Counted from the stretch's first letter, positions 10,644 to 21,089 are shown. The stretch is 28,340 bases of DNA from Plantago elongata (GCA_036897095.1 JAYMSP010001844.1:1-28340), one strand, 5' to 3'. Numbers and translations: made by a program. Notes: generated by a model from the letters alone, not told the origin.

Positions 10644-13600
10644 ATGGATCGCCTCTCCAACTCATTTTCTGCGCTTGATCTACCTGCCGAAGATGATGAT
10701 GATATGCCCAACACTAACGTTGCTGGTATTCACTCTCCTTGTTCCTTTTAATTTCAACTGTATGTATGTATTATTTCCTATGCTTGATTGACAACCGAAC
10801 ACTTGATATGTATTTCCTACTCAACCAGCTGGTTTCGTTTTACTGTCATGTCCGTCAGATGTGTATTTCAGTATTTGTTGTCTCTTATCTGGATCCTATG
10901 CATTTGCTAGTTGAGTAGGTTTTACAGGCATAGACATGCGATATACATTTATTGTCTGTTATTATCTAGATTGTATGTATTTCCGAGCTGGTTAGGTTTT
11001 ACTGGCCAGACATTTCAGAGCATGTCTGTTTGCTAGTTTTACTTAGGTTTTACTGGCAAACACACATGCTCCAAATGTATTTGCTAGTTCGTGTAGATAT
11101 TATTTGTTGTTTCTTCTCAAGCGTATGTATTTGCTAGTTGGTGTAGGTTTTACTAACATAAACATGGAATATGTTTCTATTTTATTTATTTATTTGAAGT
11201 GTGTGTATTTGCTTGTTGGTGTAGGTTATACTAGCTTCGACATGGGAGATATTTTCTTGTTTCTGAGTTGAATAATATATTTGATAATGACATATCTTGT
11301 CAAAATTTCGGTATGATCTATTACTGTACAGGATGTTGCTCAAATTTTGTTCCACTTTCTCAAGATGTGATACAATGACCGACTTCTTTGGTGTAGATGG
11401 TGGTAAAATAGTAAACAATGGTTCCAAAGGCGGAGTCACCCAGAAATCTGAGAATGGGGGTAAAGAAACCTCCGGATTTGCTCCTGCTACATGTTGGATG
11501 CCACTTGTGTGGATTGATCTGGAAATGACTGGTAAGATAGATTGCGATGGAGTTGTGTGTGTGTTGTGCATGTTTTATGGAGCCTGGATACAGGATTTAA
11601 TGGAATATCGTGTTTTTGATAAAAGCTCAGCAGCAGAACATAATATTTATGAAAGTTGAGTCTGTCTGAGACCCTAGTTGGCATTTCTTTTTGCAGCCAG
11701 TAGTTACAGGTCATTGATCTTAATTGTGAGTGATTTATGTTTAATGCCAGATTAAGAAACTAGGCTGACCCTGTTGATGAACTAGCATATTAATAGATCT
11801 TTGCGCTTGAAACACAAACCCAGGGTTCCATTCTACCTCTGGTATTGGAGAAGCTGCCTAGTATTGACTTCAAAAGAAAAACGTCTTTGAATATCTTGTC
11901 ATGTTACATTTCTTGTTACTGTTACAGGTCTGTTCATTTGCTCCCTTCATTATGTATTTTCTTCACCTGAGGAGTGATGCGTAGATTATATGTGCCCTCC
12001 AAAATCTATACATGTTTACATATCTTTCTCTTGTTGACCTGGCCATCAACCTTCTCATGACAATCCCTTTCCACCACTGGTTTTAGTTACAGGCTTGAAT
12101 TCGCGCCCTTGACCCAGCCTTCAAAGAGTTCAAATTAGGTTTTGATTATGGTATCGACTATGTGTAATGAAGTAGTGTTTGTTAGTTAGAATGTTGGGTA
12201 ATTGAATGTGTTGACGGATAGGTAATATGTTCAGTTTGACATGTAGTTATTTTGATGCGGGTGAAATTGTATGCAGCATAAATAATTCTTAATTTGTAGA
12301 AGAAAGATTGAAAAATATTATAGTTATGACAGAAAAAGAGATAGATAATTCATAATTCGGACGAGTTTCTTATTGTTTTGACCCTTTAGGTTTGTCAAAA
12401 TTTTGGGTTGTGGTTTCTAAACTTACCACATGATGATATTAGGGAAAATCTAATGGGGTTGAGCGAGCTATCGTCAGCCTATCACTATTGAATGTGTTGT
12501 AGAATGACTGCATGGGAGCCGCTACAACACATTCACCAACGCAATCTGGTTCTCATTTTATTTTTGTTATGCTATATTTTTTCTGACTGCTAATATTTAC
12601 AGTCAAATGATTTTCTTCTAAAGTTACGTTTGTTTCTAATTTTGTAACTTATAAATCCACATTTTCGAGTAATATAGTTATGTGTGAAGTAATTAATGTG
12701 ATTTACCATTCTTGGCTTGTTTAATCCTATTTAGGATTTTAGATAGTCTTCTTATTTAGGGAAAAAAATGTTTATTTGCATGACTTCACTGCATTAAGCT
12801 TATTTGTTTATTTAGCTCATCAATTGATGTCTAACAAGAATGGCTGCTAGAATTTCAATTACTACTAAGACCCTTCCTCTTCTTTTTTGTGTAGGTTTAG
12901 ATGTTGAGCACGATAGGATTTTGGAGATTGCTTGTGTTGTTACAGATGGCAATCTGACCAGGTTAATTGAGGTATGCACAGAATTCCTTTGTCTATATAT
13001 ATCATTCTATGACATTTACCATTTGCAGCTTATCTTCAGTTCTTTCTTGTGCCTTTATGAACATAGATCTGCTGCAATTCTTTATTCTGCGGTCTTTATC
13101 TGCAATTGTGTCGCTTTATGCATAACAAACATGTTTTCCATTATGCTTGCTTTCATTCCTATAGGGTCCTGATCTGGTTATTCATCAACCAATAGAGTGT
13201 CTTGAGAAAATGGGAGCATGGTGCCAAGACCATCATTCAGCAAGTGGTAAGTGGCTCTGAACATGTTACGGTCTACCATATGTTGATGTCTTTAAGTTTC
13301 ATAAAGCAGGCAAAACTTCCAGTTAAAAAGGATATTTTTCTCTAATGTATTAAATATGTCATGGAATTTTCATAATAGTTTGCAGATTCAGCAGTTGCAC
13401 ATTTTACATTTTATCTAATACTATATTACAAATTATGTAGTATCATGGATAATAAAACGAACATATACTAGTTCTACTTCGGACAAGCTGATCAAATTAA
13501 AGTGATAAAGTTTGTTGAATTTTCCCTTGCACTTCTGGTGACACAACACTGTTGGTGTTCAGGTTTGATTGACAGGGTCCTTGAAAGCAATATGAGCGTG

Positions 13601-16600
13601 CAGGAAGCTGAAAACAAGGTTAAACTTTTAAACTTATTTTACTTGTTCACTGTTTTTTATATTCATTCTGTTGATGAAATTGCTAGTTCTAAGACACTGA
13701 GTATTTAAAAGTGCCAAAGTAGCATGCTACATATTACATTGAATTCATTCTTCATATGTTCTTTTAGCTATATATTTTCATTGCCCAAGGCTATAACAGT
13801 CAGATTTTTGGTACGGGGTTCTCGTCTCTAACTATATAATTAAGGTGAAGGAATTGGCTAAATTATAACCGTCTGCTTTTGTCACTGGTCTTCTGTCATC
13901 TAAATAATTGTGGGAAAGGAGGTGAATTGATATTTATTACCCGGATATGCGAAGCATGATAAAGCAGAGGTTTAGGGATAGAGATATGACTTTGGTGTAG
14001 CAAAAGCTACTTTTCTGGAGTTTTATTGACTTAACGTAAATAATAAAGTGAAGACACCAATCTACAAAGAGACAAACCAGCCTAAAGGGCGAAACCAACT
14101 CCTAAGAGTGACAGAGACTAATTTCTAACTTATCATAATGAACCCTAAGATTATATTATAGAGAAAACAACTTCTTAGTTTGACTTGACCTATTAGGTAA
14201 TAGCTAATAACTTCCAAATTTGACTCGAACTCTATAAGGTAACTTTACTATAATTACTAAAACTCTATAATAATAACAATACTATTTCTTATTCTCATTT
14301 TGGACTCTAGATCCATAACACAGTCTCCCCCCTTTAGATGATCCTTGTCCTCATGGCTCACCTTACCTCTTCTTGTAAAGCCGCATAACTCACAAGTAGA
14401 AGAACTTGTGTCTAGCCTTCTCCTCGTCAAGGGGCTTGAATCTCTTGTATACTCGGAAAACCAGCAGGTGATGGAATTCATGTTCACACTTGTCTTTCCC
14501 AAAGACTAGGAATGAGTAAACTGTTATTGCCTTATTTTGGAACACTTTTTCCCACTGATCTTTTATAGAGAACATATAAGAGTACATGTCACCTTCCTCT
14601 TATTGTTGCTCACCTTCAACATTGAAGATATAAGAGTCGATACACTCTTCCCTCTTTCCCCCCTCCCTTAAATTAAGCCTTGACCTTAAGGCTGGATTGG
14701 GGTGCGTAACTGGATGAATGAGCTACCACAAATATGTGCTAGGAATTGGGAGCAGGTGGACAAAGATGTTGGTATGGTCTGTATCTTGGGATTGGAAAGG
14801 AATGAAAGGATGCTAGATTTTGTGGGTAGTTTGGTTAATAGGACCGTGGGAATTTGCAAGGAGTTGTCAGTTGTATATTGGGATTTATCCAGAGAGGTTG
14901 ACGATAGATTCTTGGCAGCTAATTCGGGGTCTAGTGTTTTGGAAGTATAAGCAAGGGTTTTTGAGTAGAATGTTGAATTTTGGAGAAGCACAGCATGGCT
15001 TGCAAAATTTTCCTCAATGTAACGACGCGTGTTCTCTAATTGCGTGGCCATATAGGTTTGCAACTCAGATGAATGCGTTGCGATAGAGGCTTACATCTCT
15101 GTGGCAGATGAATCAACTCTGTCCAGCCGAGCTTCAAGAGCAGCAAGCTGCTCTTTAGTAGTTCCTAGGGGAATGGAACTTATGTGCTTTGTCATGGAAG
15201 GGAGGCTGGACCAAAGCTTAAGTTGAATTGCTGAAACTGGAGATGCAATGAAGAGCTAAAATTGAATCCGCAAATCTTCAAGTAGAGTCCCCAATAAAGT
15301 AGAACGGGTCGGACCAATTAATAGAGCTGAGGAATTTAGGGATAAATATATGATATTGGTGTGTCAAAAATCTACTTTCTGAAGTTTTTTTCCGACAGAA
15401 CGTAAATAAAATCAAGTAAAGACACCAATCTCGGAATAGACGAACCACTCTAAGTGGTGAAACCAACTCCTAAGAGTGACACATATTATTTTTTACTTAA
15501 TAAATAATAAACTTTATGACAATTACTAGGACGTGAGAATACGCTAGTCATGTTATTGTGGCATGTACTTACAAATAATTGATTAAATATGTGAATGTAA
15601 GTAATAACCTTGTTTCTGGTAATGAGTTGCCCTTTTTTCAAGTTGATTAGGGTTCAGGTTAGTGCAAATTGATATGATTTAATTCAGTTGGAGAAGATAG
15701 AGAAGAAATATTGGTTATCCTTGTATATTTACGATTAATTGATTTGGTCGGGGTTGAATTGGGGATTTGAAATTAAATTGTAGAAGACAGAGAAATTATT
15801 TGAATGATGAGTTAATTTTATTAGGGTTGCATTAGGGCTTGTAATTTAATTGAATTAAACAGATTGGTTTTGTAACTAAAGTGTAATTTGCATATTTATT
15901 ACAAATGAGTATATCAATTGCACAATTTCAATAGTTGTCCACTTACATATAAATACTGTAACATAAAAAACAAATTTCTAATTTGACTTGAACTCTATAA
16001 GGTAATAGCTAATAACGTCCTAAATTAGACTTTGACTTTATAAGGCAACTTTCCTATCAATACTTTTTTTTTGAAATGGCTAAAGGGTGACTCGAATCCC
16101 TGACCTATTGGTTGGAGGTGAAGCGTCTTACTAACTAAGCTGTGCTTCATTGTCACTTTCCTATCAATACTAAAACTTTATAATAATAACAATATTGGTT
16201 TTAATAATAATTTAGTACTCTAGGTCCGTAATTAAGCATGATTTTCATTCTTTAGAACATATTCTATATTTGCGCCAAAGTGTTAGTATCATTCATGTTC
16301 TTAGCCATTTTTTTGGCCAACATAAGGATATGTAGATTGCGAGTGTTATGCTGAATGCTATGACATCGGGTGCCTAATTATGCAGTAATTGTCTATCTAC
16401 GTACAATTCTCAGTGAATATTGTAGTGTCAGATATTGCTAGGTTATTTTGATTGCTCAATATTTTCATGGGACTAATTTGCTTCTATACTATCGCTGTTG
16501 TCTTGTGCTCAGTTACATTTTATTGATTTGTTTAACTAAATAGTTGGAGTCATGAGAAGTATTACCGGTCAAATTCTGGCTCTTACTTTACCACATGTTC

Positions 16601-19566
16601 TTCTGTTTAGGCTTGTCATTAAGTATTCTCTCGTAGTTGTTCAAGTGGCTTATGCCTGATAATGTTAATTCGCTTGCAAACTACTCTAGTACAAAGTTTT
16701 ATGTCAATGCTGCAATACATTCAGTTGCAATATTTTCAGTATCTTGTCAATGTGCAGGCCTGTGGGCTGATGTAAAATCTCCAATTCCATTTGTATTCAT
16801 TTCGGTCGTCTATAGCTCTTTATCTCGCAGCAAAAACAAACAAATATATAAATTTATCAGGTCAATAGTCAATACTGATTAGTTACATCATGGTTAGTCT
16901 CTTGACTTCATTTAAGTGCACTTATTCCTCATGTTGTTAATTCACTTGGTAATCTAGTAAAAATTTCATGACAATGCTGCAATATTTTCCCTAGTTTGTG
17001 GATGTGTGGGCTGCTAAATAACCAATTCTATTTGTATTCATTTCGGGTTAAATGTACAACTGTTTGTCAGGTCTATATTGATTACATAATGGTTAGCCTC
17101 TTGACTTTAAGATAAAAGATGAAGTATGGTTTTGCAACTTATCGATCTAGTCCTAACTAAATCCTTTATTGCAAAATTGGTGTATTCTTCTGACTTTGAA
17201 TGTGCCTTTTCAATCTAGTGCAGGTTGTAGAATTTGTCAAGAAACATGTGGATATTGGATCAAAACCTCTTATTGCTGGAAATTCAATCTATACTGATCT
17301 TATATTTTTAAGAGTAAGATATTCTTCATTTTCTTCATTATAAAATTATTATAGCTGTCAGCAATGTCCCTACAACTGCTTCAACTGCAGAACTTCTTTC
17401 ATTAGCTTTGGCAGGATGTGCTCTCAGTTTGTGAATTAGTTATCTGGTTTTTGTCTTTCTTTTTAATTTTAGACGATCATACTTTCATTATGTACAATAT
17501 TCATCTTTCACCAATAAAATTCCGGAGTTACTTGCTGCTTGGAAGTATAGATTTGAGTCCTATTTTGCATTAAGAAATCCAATTCGTTCCTACTAACTTC
17601 TCTAGGTCTAGGAACTCATTGAATCTAATTTGCTGAACTCTTGAGAGTGTTTGGTTCAAGCAGTAATTCATTGGCCCATGCCCAATTACCTTGTTTGGTT
17701 GCAAATACCAAGCCCGAAATGAAATTCGAATTACCATGATATTTGTAGCCCCACCAGGCTGCACTACCATTTACCTCTTTTGAAAAATCCACTACTTGTT
17801 GGATTTTCCGAAAGTGGTATTTGGCTCCTTGTTAAAAGTACACATTGCCCTTGAAAAGCTACTTAATAGTACTTATTTGTACTTAGAAATCAATTAAAAT
17901 GACCATGTCTCATTTTGCAACCAAACAAGTAATCCAATTACCAATATACCTTGTTTCAGCCCGTTTTGAACCATCTATCAATTACTCCCTCCAATTACCC
18001 TTTTGCAGCCAAACACTCTCTGAGGGGTTCAGTTTGTGAATTTGTTCTCTGGGTTTCTTCTTTCTTTGTAAATTTAGGTGATCATAGATTTATTTATGTA
18101 CGATATGCATCTTTCACAAATGAAATTTATAGTCACTTGATGACTGATGGAACTTTGTATATTTTGGAGTCATACTCATTTACATGATCTCGAAATACAT
18201 GGAGTGCTTTTAAACTTTTGTTACACATCCTCACTGACTGATGGGACTTAATGACTGAATTAGAAGTTACATCTTGAGTTTTCACCTATGTGGAGATTTT
18301 TGGGTCTTATTTTTCAGTAGACGAGAAGTTAGTCTCAGTTCACCCGTAAATGTTGCTTTCAATCATAAGAGCTGGTCCATCAACATTTCAGAAACAGTGT
18401 TTACTACCAAGCTCCTTTTCATTTATTGAATTATTAGCTGAACTATCTATCTGCTGCATATGTTGCTTTATTTTTTTGTACTTCTATGAGTGTGGGAATG
18501 TAATATATGTCGGGGTATTGATTTCTCCAGACATTTTGGTACAGCGCTTTAACCGTAATGTTATTTTCAGAAGTACATGCCAGATTTGGCTGCAATTTTC
18601 TCCCATGTCGTTGTTGATGTGAGCAGCGTCAAGGCACTATGTATCCGCTGGTACCCGAAAGGTAAGAAACTTGGTCCTGTAAAAGCAATTACAGTTGTGA
18701 AATTGATTTTCGGAATATGAGGTAAACCATGCATGTCCCTCCTCCTGCCTTAGTGTTTTGCATGCTCACCTAATTTATAATAATATGATGTTGTTTCCTG
18801 TGATATAGAAAAATCAAACTACATACTTACTTGAATGTGATTTTTATTGTTCGTAAAATCATGTTTTTCTTGAACATAGAGAAAATTATACTATCTTCTC
18901 CACATTGCCATATTTTCACAAGTCCAGTCCCGACCCGGCCCATGACCTGGACAGGGCCTAAAAATTGTGCCTAGACCCGAGCCCATGCGGGCCACGCTCG
19001 TGTTGTGCTTGTATTTTTTGCTTTTTATTTTTATTTTCGATATTGTTAGTCATATGCAGAGTTCATGAAAACATAGTTATATGTAGCCCAATTGGCTGGA
19101 AGCATGAAGACTAATTTTGAAGACCCAAGTTCGATTCTCAATAGTTTCTATTTATTTTAATTAATCATTTTTTATTGGATAAAAATGGATTTGTCCAATA
19201 AAAGACAGTGATGAGCTCTCCAAAACAAGCACACATGACACTGGGATTTTCTGTAACTGCACTTTACTAGCAAACTACTCTATTTATATTTATTGACCTG
19301 CTTCTTTCTGGCATAAATGAGGTAATACTTTGTGATATAGAACTTGTGCTTTTATTCTTTTATCAGCATGAATTTAGTAACAAAAATATTTTGCTTGAAT
19401 ATGTGAATTTCTTGTTTTGACAGACAACCGAAGGGCTCCTCGGAAGGAAAACAAACACAGGGCAATGGATGATATCAAAGAAAGCATTGCTGAACTTCAA
19501 TTTTTCAAGGAAAACATCTTCAAACCAAAGTCTAGAAAATCACCAACACCATTTAGGGGGTCTTAG
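10644..19566 (+). CDS. ORN: oligoribonuclease (REXO2/Orn family 3'-5' exoribonuclease), 8 exons
   Basis: This enzyme degrades very short RNAs (nano-RNA, dinucleotides) to mononucleotides, and plant forms may act in mitochondria or cytosol. Exons: 10644-10725, 11397-11531, 12895-12971, 13165-13246, 13563-13618, 17224-17313, 18571-18661 and 19424-19566. All introns are GT-AG and the phases agree (1,1,0,1,0,0,1), giving 756 nt and 251 residues without a stop. DEDDh residues are all present: D68 and E70 (WIDLEMTG), D169 (AGNSIYTDLIFL), H216 and D221 (HRAMDDI). The conserved YMPDLAAIFSH and VDVSSVKALCIRWYP stretches lie between. Residues 1-61 are a variable, Asp/Ser/Gly-rich N-terminal extension with no clear targeting peptide. 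The ATG at 10644 (MDRLSNSFSALDL) is the only start that joins in phase. An alternative exon-2 acceptor at 11331 would break the frame. Identification is confident; localisation is inference. Confidence 0.95.
10807..11270 (+). repeat. degenerate minisatellite in oligoribonuclease intron 1
   Basis: About seven imperfect units of 50-90 bp, each built around TATGTATTTGCTAGTTGG and then TGTAGGTTTTACT. Units begin near 10807, 10897, 10974, 11026, 11077, 11124 and 11202. Several contain a T-rich run followed by GGTGTAG|G, which resembles the true exon-2 acceptor (TTTGGTGTAG|ATGG at 11396/11397). Confidence 0.6.
12489..12535 (+). repeat. perfect 14-bp inverted repeat (hairpin) in intron 2
   Basis: TGAATGTGTTGTAG at 12489-12502 and its exact reverse complement CTACAACACATTCA at 12522-12535 flank a 19-base loop. 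In the pre-mRNA this would form a strong stem. The rest of intron 2 (11532-12894) shows no gene or clear element. Confidence 0.7.
13971..14322 (-). repeat. 3' LTR of the intron-5 gypsy element
   Basis: 352 bp, aligned with 15335-16235 minus its insertions. It retains the uninterrupted sequence GGTAACTTTACTATAATTAC followed by TAAAAC (near 14236-14262), which is the empty site for the SINE found in the other LTR. Confidence 0.7.
14323..14335 (-). promoter_or_regulatory. polypurine tract of the intron-5 gypsy element
   Basis: AAAGGGGGGAGAC on the - strand, immediately before the TG that starts the LTR. This is the plus-strand DNA priming site of LTR retrotransposons. A second purine run (about 14649-14668, TTAAGGGAGGGGGGAAAGAG) lies a little upstream. 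Confidence 0.65.
14686..15195 (-). pseudogene. gag N-terminal remnant of the gypsy element
   Basis: The likely start is the ATG at 15195 (MTKHISSIPLGTTKEQ), which is in frame with the block that ends at 14686. A single in-frame TAA interrupts it after about 34 codons (next residues ASIATHSSELQTYMATQLEN). The N-terminal stretch KEQLAALEARLDRVDSS and the following THSSELQ..LENTRRYIEENF are heptad-like and suggest a coiled coil, which is common at the start of Ty3/gypsy Gag. The capsid core and zinc knuckle are absent, and the frame ends where the internal deletion begins. Confidence 0.6.
15335..16235 (-). repeat. 5' LTR of the intron-5 gypsy element, with insertions
   Basis: It matches the other LTR in two blocks, about 15335-15490 and about 15970-16235. 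Between the blocks lie roughly 450 AT-rich bases with no counterpart in the other copy, so either an insertion here or a deletion there. A SINE interrupts the second block. Confidence 0.65.
16065..16154 (-). mobile_element. short tRNA-derived SINE with 17-bp target duplication
   Basis: Read on the - strand, this roughly 90-bp insert has an A-box-like CAGCTTAGTTAGTAAG (16127-16142), a B-box-like GGATTCGAGTC (16089-16099) and a terminal A tract (T run at 16064-16072 on the + strand). ACTTTCCTATCAATACT is duplicated exactly at 16048-16064 and 16155-16171. The sister LTR carries the site once, without insert. These are the marks of a SINE mobilised by LINE machinery. It is unusually short, barely more than the tRNA-like head. 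Confidence 0.85.
16662..17111 (+). repeat. tandem duplication in intron 5
   Basis: Unit 1 (about 16662-16914) and unit 2 (about 16932-17111) share, in the same order, GTTAATTCRCTTG, CAATGCTGCAATA, ATTTGTATTCATTTCGG and GGTTAGYCTCTTGACTT. Unit 2 is shorter by internal deletion. The first unit contains a chance open frame, which I do not regard as coding. Confidence 0.6.
17428..18185 (+). repeat. direct repeat in intron 6 flanking a MITE
   Basis: About 17428-17570 and 18029-18185 are diverged copies. Shared landmarks are CAGTTTGTGAATT, ATCTTTCAC and GATCATA. The MITE at 17643-18020 sits between them. Confidence 0.55.
17643..18020. mobile_element. MITE in intron 6
   Basis: 378 bp. The terminal inverted repeats are GAGAGTGTTTGGTT (17643-17656) and, read on the - strand, GAGAGTGTTTGGCTG (18006-18020). 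A second, subterminal inverted pair (TTGTTTGGTTGCAAA near 17692 and TTTGCAACCAAACAA near 17916) strengthens the call. It is non-coding. No clear target duplication, so I cannot assign the superfamily. Confidence 0.65.
18915..19010. repeat. GC-rich repeat-like island in intron 7
   Basis: CCCGACCCGGCCCATGACC, GACCCGAGCCCATGCGGGCC and similar runs stand out sharply from the AT-rich intron. The style is that of a dispersed plant repeat, but I cannot name the element or its ends. Confidence 0.3.
19083..19200 (+). mobile_element. tRNA-like SINE fragment in intron 7
   Basis: TAGCCCAATTGG (19084-19095) resembles an A box and GTTCGATTCTC (19129-19139) a B box, 33 bases apart as in tRNA genes. A T-rich tail follows. 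Cloverleaf pairing and a 3' acceptor stem are not convincing, so it is a SINE-type derivative and not a tRNA gene. No target duplication was found. Confidence 0.45.
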
Positions 19567-19850
19567 CTAGTGACAATCATTTGCCAATGCTGAATGAAGC
19601 TTAACCCCTTGTGTTCTGAGGAAGTGTCAATTTCTTATGCACTATGGTTAGCATTTAAACGATGATTGCGGTTGTTTTGCAGATGCGTTCCACTTTAAGT
19701 GGGCTGCTGCCTGTATAAAGTGTGCTGTTCTGGTCTGATTGTAGAAAATCAAGTCAACATGGATTGTAGATACTGGTTTGCGAAAAAGGCTGACATTTTG
19801 GAATGAAACTAGATGTCAGTTTAAAGCAGTTCTTGTCTAGTTTATTGCTT
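19567..19850 (+). other. putative 3' UTR of the oligoribonuclease gene
   Basis: Sequence after the TAG at 19564-19566. AATGAA at 19802-19807 is a weak near-upstream polyadenylation element, with T-rich sequence downstream (TTTATTGCTTGTTTCTCTG). The true end cannot be fixed from sequence. Confidence 0.35.
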
Positions 19851-20150
19851 GTTTCTCTGCGCTTATTCTTGCCTACTAAAGAACCATTCAAAGGAGGGGG
19901 GAAAGAAAAATAGATAGGTGTTTGAGAGAAAATAGAGAGAGATTATAGAGTTTATTATGGTAATGAATTTGAGTACATGGGGATATTTTTACAGTTCTGA
20001 GTAAATATTGCGAGATACCCTTACATTTTGGAGAGTTTCGAAAATTCCTTTCAAATGGTAAAATTAAATAATTGTACTTTTTTTTCGTAATTTGACTTGG
20101 TGATTTTTTGGCGGATCTTTTGACCCGGATTCATTAAAAACGAGTCAAGT
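19851..20150. other. spacer, nothing recognised
   Basis: Purine-rich then AT-rich DNA (GGAGGGGGGAAAG near 19895). No gene or repeat ends seen. Confidence 0.4.
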
Positions 20151-20480
20151 AAAAACTAGACAATATAATATAAAAAAACTAAACAATAGTGTAAATTTAA
20201 TATCATGTAAAAATTAAAGAATTCATTTTATAAACTAGACAGTATGATGTAAAAATTAGATAAATTTTTTATACAAGTAATAAATAATATCATTTATAAA
20301 ACTAGATAATATAGTTACAAAAGTAGATAATATGTTGTATAAACTAGACAATACATACTAAAAATTAGACGGTTCAACACCAACATAAAGATATTACATG
20401 AAAAACCAGATAAATATTGATAAAAACTAAAACACATGTTATTTATATAAAAATTAAATAATATATGTTAAAGATTAGGG
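20151..20480 (+). repeat. degenerate tandem repeat of about 21 bp
   Basis: About twelve or thirteen diverged units around AAAACTAGACAATATNATGT (for example at 20151, 20233, 20280s, 20338 and 20365). Sequence is extremely A+T-rich with no open frame. It may be the non-coding end region of the neighbouring Helitron, but that is inference. Confidence 0.55.
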
Positions 20481-21089
20481 GGTCTCTCCGAACTCTTCCA
20501 ATATATGGAGTGACTTGGTATTACAGTTGATATTACTAACAATTTTACCTTCTATACAAAATGTGGTATAAAAGTTTAGTATCATTAGTACTCCTAATAT
20601 AACACTGTTAAACTTCCACATTGCATGTCATACCATTCATCTCTAACATATCCTTTTAATATAAAGATTTTAACCAAACACACTCACAATATATTTCATG
20701 AATTGTCAATTTTTCTATTATGATTAGAAAATCAGCTAAAGATTACTTAACATAACGCCAAGAAATAGTTGTACCTCACATATAAATAGACTAGTCAATG
20801 GTCCGTCAATACTCGAAGGAACACGACAGTAAAATTCTAAAAATATTAAATTAATACACCATACATGCAAACAATGTAAAATAAAATGTTAGATTAGTAA
20901 ATTATAACATAATCGCTCGTAGTCTTCAACGATGCATCAATATAGTCATATATAACTGTAAACATTCATAAAAATTCAATCAGTTATTAAATTGTAACAT
21001 AAAAAATACTTAATTTTACACTACAATAACCTGATAATTTTTACTCAAATAGAAAAAGTCACCTCAAAATCTATCGGCCCACAAAGACA
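20481..21089. other. AT-rich non-genic stretch
   Basis: No gene on either strand. It lies directly 3' of the helicase remnant in that gene's orientation and could belong to the Helitron 3' region. I did not find a convincing CTRR end with hairpin. Confidence 0.35.

Larger units (their letters stand above)
13971..16235 (-). mobile_element. internally deleted Ty3/gypsy-type LTR retrotransposon in intron 5
   Basis: Two diverged direct repeats are the LTRs: 13971-14322 (3' LTR of the - strand element) and 15335-16235 (5' LTR, enlarged by later insertions). Shared landmarks include GAAACCAACTCCTAAGAGTG, GGTAATAGCTAATAAC and TATAATAATAACAATA. On the - strand the 3' LTR begins TGTGTTATGGATC directly after a polypurine tract (14323-14335, AAAGGGGGGAGAC). 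The preceding codons read HEDKDHLKGGD, a pattern I associate with the end of pol in such elements. Between the LTRs only about 1 kb remains: a gag start and the pol end. Protease, RT, RNase H and integrase are missing. The element lies antisense to the host gene. A target duplication is not clear (AGCA occurs near both sides). Confidence 0.75.

Noticed and set aside
11332-11396. Upstream acceptor for oligoribonuclease exon 2 (TACTGTACAG at 11322-11331)
   Set aside because: It would join exon 1 in the wrong phase. The acceptor at 11395-11396 keeps the frame.
12840-13172. 110-codon open frame over exon 3
   Set aside because: It runs through the exon-3 donor into intron sequence. Only 12895-12971 is coding, as shown by the conserved oligoribonuclease sequence.
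14702-15086. + strand open frames across the gypsy internal region
   Set aside because: They are antisense to the gag remnant, whose coding character on the - strand is clear.
16065-16154. tRNA gene
   Set aside because: A and B boxes are present but there is no good acceptor stem, and an A tail with target duplication shows a retroposed SINE.
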